Made by a program: the position numbers and the translations under genes. Positions 63,228 to 64,000 of a stretch of DNA of 64,000 bases are shown in pieces; the stretch's first letter is position 1, and every line of letters starts with the position of its first letter. The notes beneath the pieces were generated by a model. That model was given only the letters and a program-made list of their open reading frames with translations. It did no database searches and was not told the origin of the DNA. The stretch covers positions 1 through 64,000 of the forward strand of contig JAEPMY010000004.1 in assembly GCA_017643685.1 (NCBI GenBank). Direction: 5' to 3'. The DNA is from Sneathiella sp. GTDB lineage: Bacteria > Pseudomonadota > Alphaproteobacteria > Sneathiellales > Sneathiellaceae.

Positions 63228-64000
63228 TCAGGCAGCAGCCTTAGGGCGAACAGCCATATCGTAATCCGCAATCAAAGCTTTGCAGACCTCACCCGGTGTG
63301 AAACGATAGTTATCAATGGACTGAACGGGTGTCACCTCTGCCGCTGTTCCGGTCAGAAAACACTCGTCAAATTCCGCCAATTCTTCCGGCAGAATTGCCC
63401 GCTCAACAACTTCGAAACCACGAGCCCGCGCCAAATCAATAACTGTGCGACGCGTGATACCGTCCAAGAAGCAGTCAGGTGTCGGTGTATAAAGGGTTGT
63501 TCCTCGCGTGAAGAAAATGTTTGCACCTGTCGCTTCAGCAACCCGGCCACGATAATCCAACATCACCGCATCATCAAAGCCATCAGCTTCCGCCGCATGC
63601 TTGCTTAGCGTACAAATCATGTAGAGACCAGCCGCTTTAGATTCTGTCGGAATTGTCTCAGGTGATGGACGGCGCCATTTAGACAACTGAAGACGAATGC
63701 CTTTCATACGAGCTTCAGGTTCAAAATAACTCGGCCACACCCAACCAGCTACAGCAACATTGATTTTGTTTTGCTGAGCAGACACACCCATCATCTCACT
63801 ACCACGCCACGCAACGGGACGTAGATATCCATCAACGATCTGGTTTGCATTAACGGTTTCAACGCAGGCACGATTAATTTCTTCAACGCTCATACCAAGA
63901 TCAAATCCCAAGATCTTTCCGGATTTAATCAGGCGCTCACTATGCTCTGTCAGCTTGAAAATTTCGCCACCATAGACACGCACACCTTCAAACACGCTGC
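63228..64000 (-). CDS. ilvE: branched-chain amino-acid aminotransferase, 5' end cut by window edge
   Basis: Fold-type IV PLP aminotransferase acting on Leu, Ile and Val. The frame is open to the window edge (SVFEGVRVYGG...), so the start lies outside; the GTG used by the track is internal, because the family normally has about 35 more residues before GSSVFEGVR. Seen: the PLP-Lys region PTESKAAGLYMICTLSKHAA, DAVMLDYRGRVAEATGANIFF with PLP contacts, TPTPDCFLDGITRRTVIDLA, and the late EVTPVQSIDNYRF. It ends with a hairpin. Its 2-oxo acid products are possible substrates for the IOR-type enzyme at 6.5 kb. Confidence 0.93.
   Translation of the reverse strand, partial: SVFEGVRVYGGEIFKLTEHSERLIKSGKILGFDLGMSVEEINRACVETVNANQIVDGYLRPVAWRGSEMMGVSAQQNKINVAVAGWVWPSYFEPEARMKGIRLQLSKWRRPSPETIPTESKAAGLYMICTLSKHAAEADGFDDAVMLDYRGRVAEATGANIFFTRGTTLYTPTPDCFLDGITRRTVIDLARARGFEVVERAILPEELAEFDECFLTGTAAEVTPVQSIDNYRFTPGEVCKALIADYDMAVRPKAAA

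Overview
This 64 kb window is chromosomal DNA from an alphaproteobacterium. Lineage markers are a TrcR/DUF1013 regulator, a DUF1192 protein, an ELM1-family protein, the yqeY-dnaG-rpoD macromolecular-synthesis order, an RpoD with a long acidic insertion, a DUF1127 protein and a uvrC-pgsA-moaDE block. Base composition looks close to even and synteny is of a free-living, probably marine, type (Sneathiella/Kiloniella-like is a guess). I saw no phage, IS element or CRISPR array; almost all genes are housekeeping or catabolic, and gene spacing is tight.

Layout. 0-1.4 kb: dTDP-rhamnose genes rfbC-rfbB (rfbB cut by the window edge). 1.5-6.5 kb: an unrecognised membrane protein, ettA, an AEC permease, a small membrane protein and an enoyl-CoA hydratase-like enzyme. 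6.5-15.7 kb: a fused indolepyruvate:ferredoxin oxidoreductase and a complete branched-chain amino-acid-type ABC importer (livK-H-M-G-F). 15.7-22.5 kb: DUF454 protein, nucleoside hydrolase, MocR regulator divergent from a LysE-type exporter, an orphan histidine kinase, an alpha/beta hydrolase whose 3' end runs antisense into a CAU tRNA, and an NTF2-like protein. 22.5-32.3 kb: rpoD, dnaG, yqeY, divergent from carA-carB-greA. 32.3-38.4 kb: prpE, trcR, quinone oxidoreductase, DUF1192, metY. 38.4-44.9 kb: hydrolase, Lrp/acyl-CoA ligase unit, ELM1, trxB, lysR. 44.9-45.7 kb: a 780-bp gene-free region that I read as a tandem array of small RNAs. 45.7-50.6 kb: msrP, a degenerate EF-G-like protein, aspC, gcvA-like lysR, DUF1127. 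50.8-61.7 kb: uvrB, TraB/GumN, Ca/Na antiporter, pteridine-reductase-like SDR with folB, uvrC-pgsA and the molybdopterin genes mobB-moeA-moaD-moaE. 61.7-64 kb: a Sel1-repeat protein and ilvE (cut by the edge).

Most interesting signal. Three neighbouring terminator-ended units at 45.0-45.66 kb, and a relative at 36.66 kb, share a CTCCCTGTTRRACTT-like segment directly 5' of a strong intrinsic terminator. The tandem units also carry several hairpins whose loops show CCTCCC or CTCCC. This resembles the 'cuckoo'/CcsR sRNAs of Rhodobacter, whose loops mimic anti-Shine-Dalgarno sequence and which are linked to a DUF1127 protein; a DUF1127 gene lies 5 kb away here, with a structured C-rich 3' UTR. 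One loop carries the 11-mer TTTTCCTCCCA, which is exactly complementary to the livK ribosome-binding region. RBSs of other genes in the window (prpE, the 90-aa ligase partner, the NTF2-like gene, the EF-G-like gene) also carry GGGAGG. Function and targets are inference.

The genes connect through amino-acid and acyl-CoA metabolism (Liv importer, indolepyruvate oxidoreductase, aspC, ilvE, metY, prpE, acyl-CoA ligase) and through molybdenum cofactor supply for MsrP. The ORF track accepts GTG/TTG starts, so many of its 5' ends are too long; I reset starts where an RBS, a promoter or a signal peptide decided the matter.
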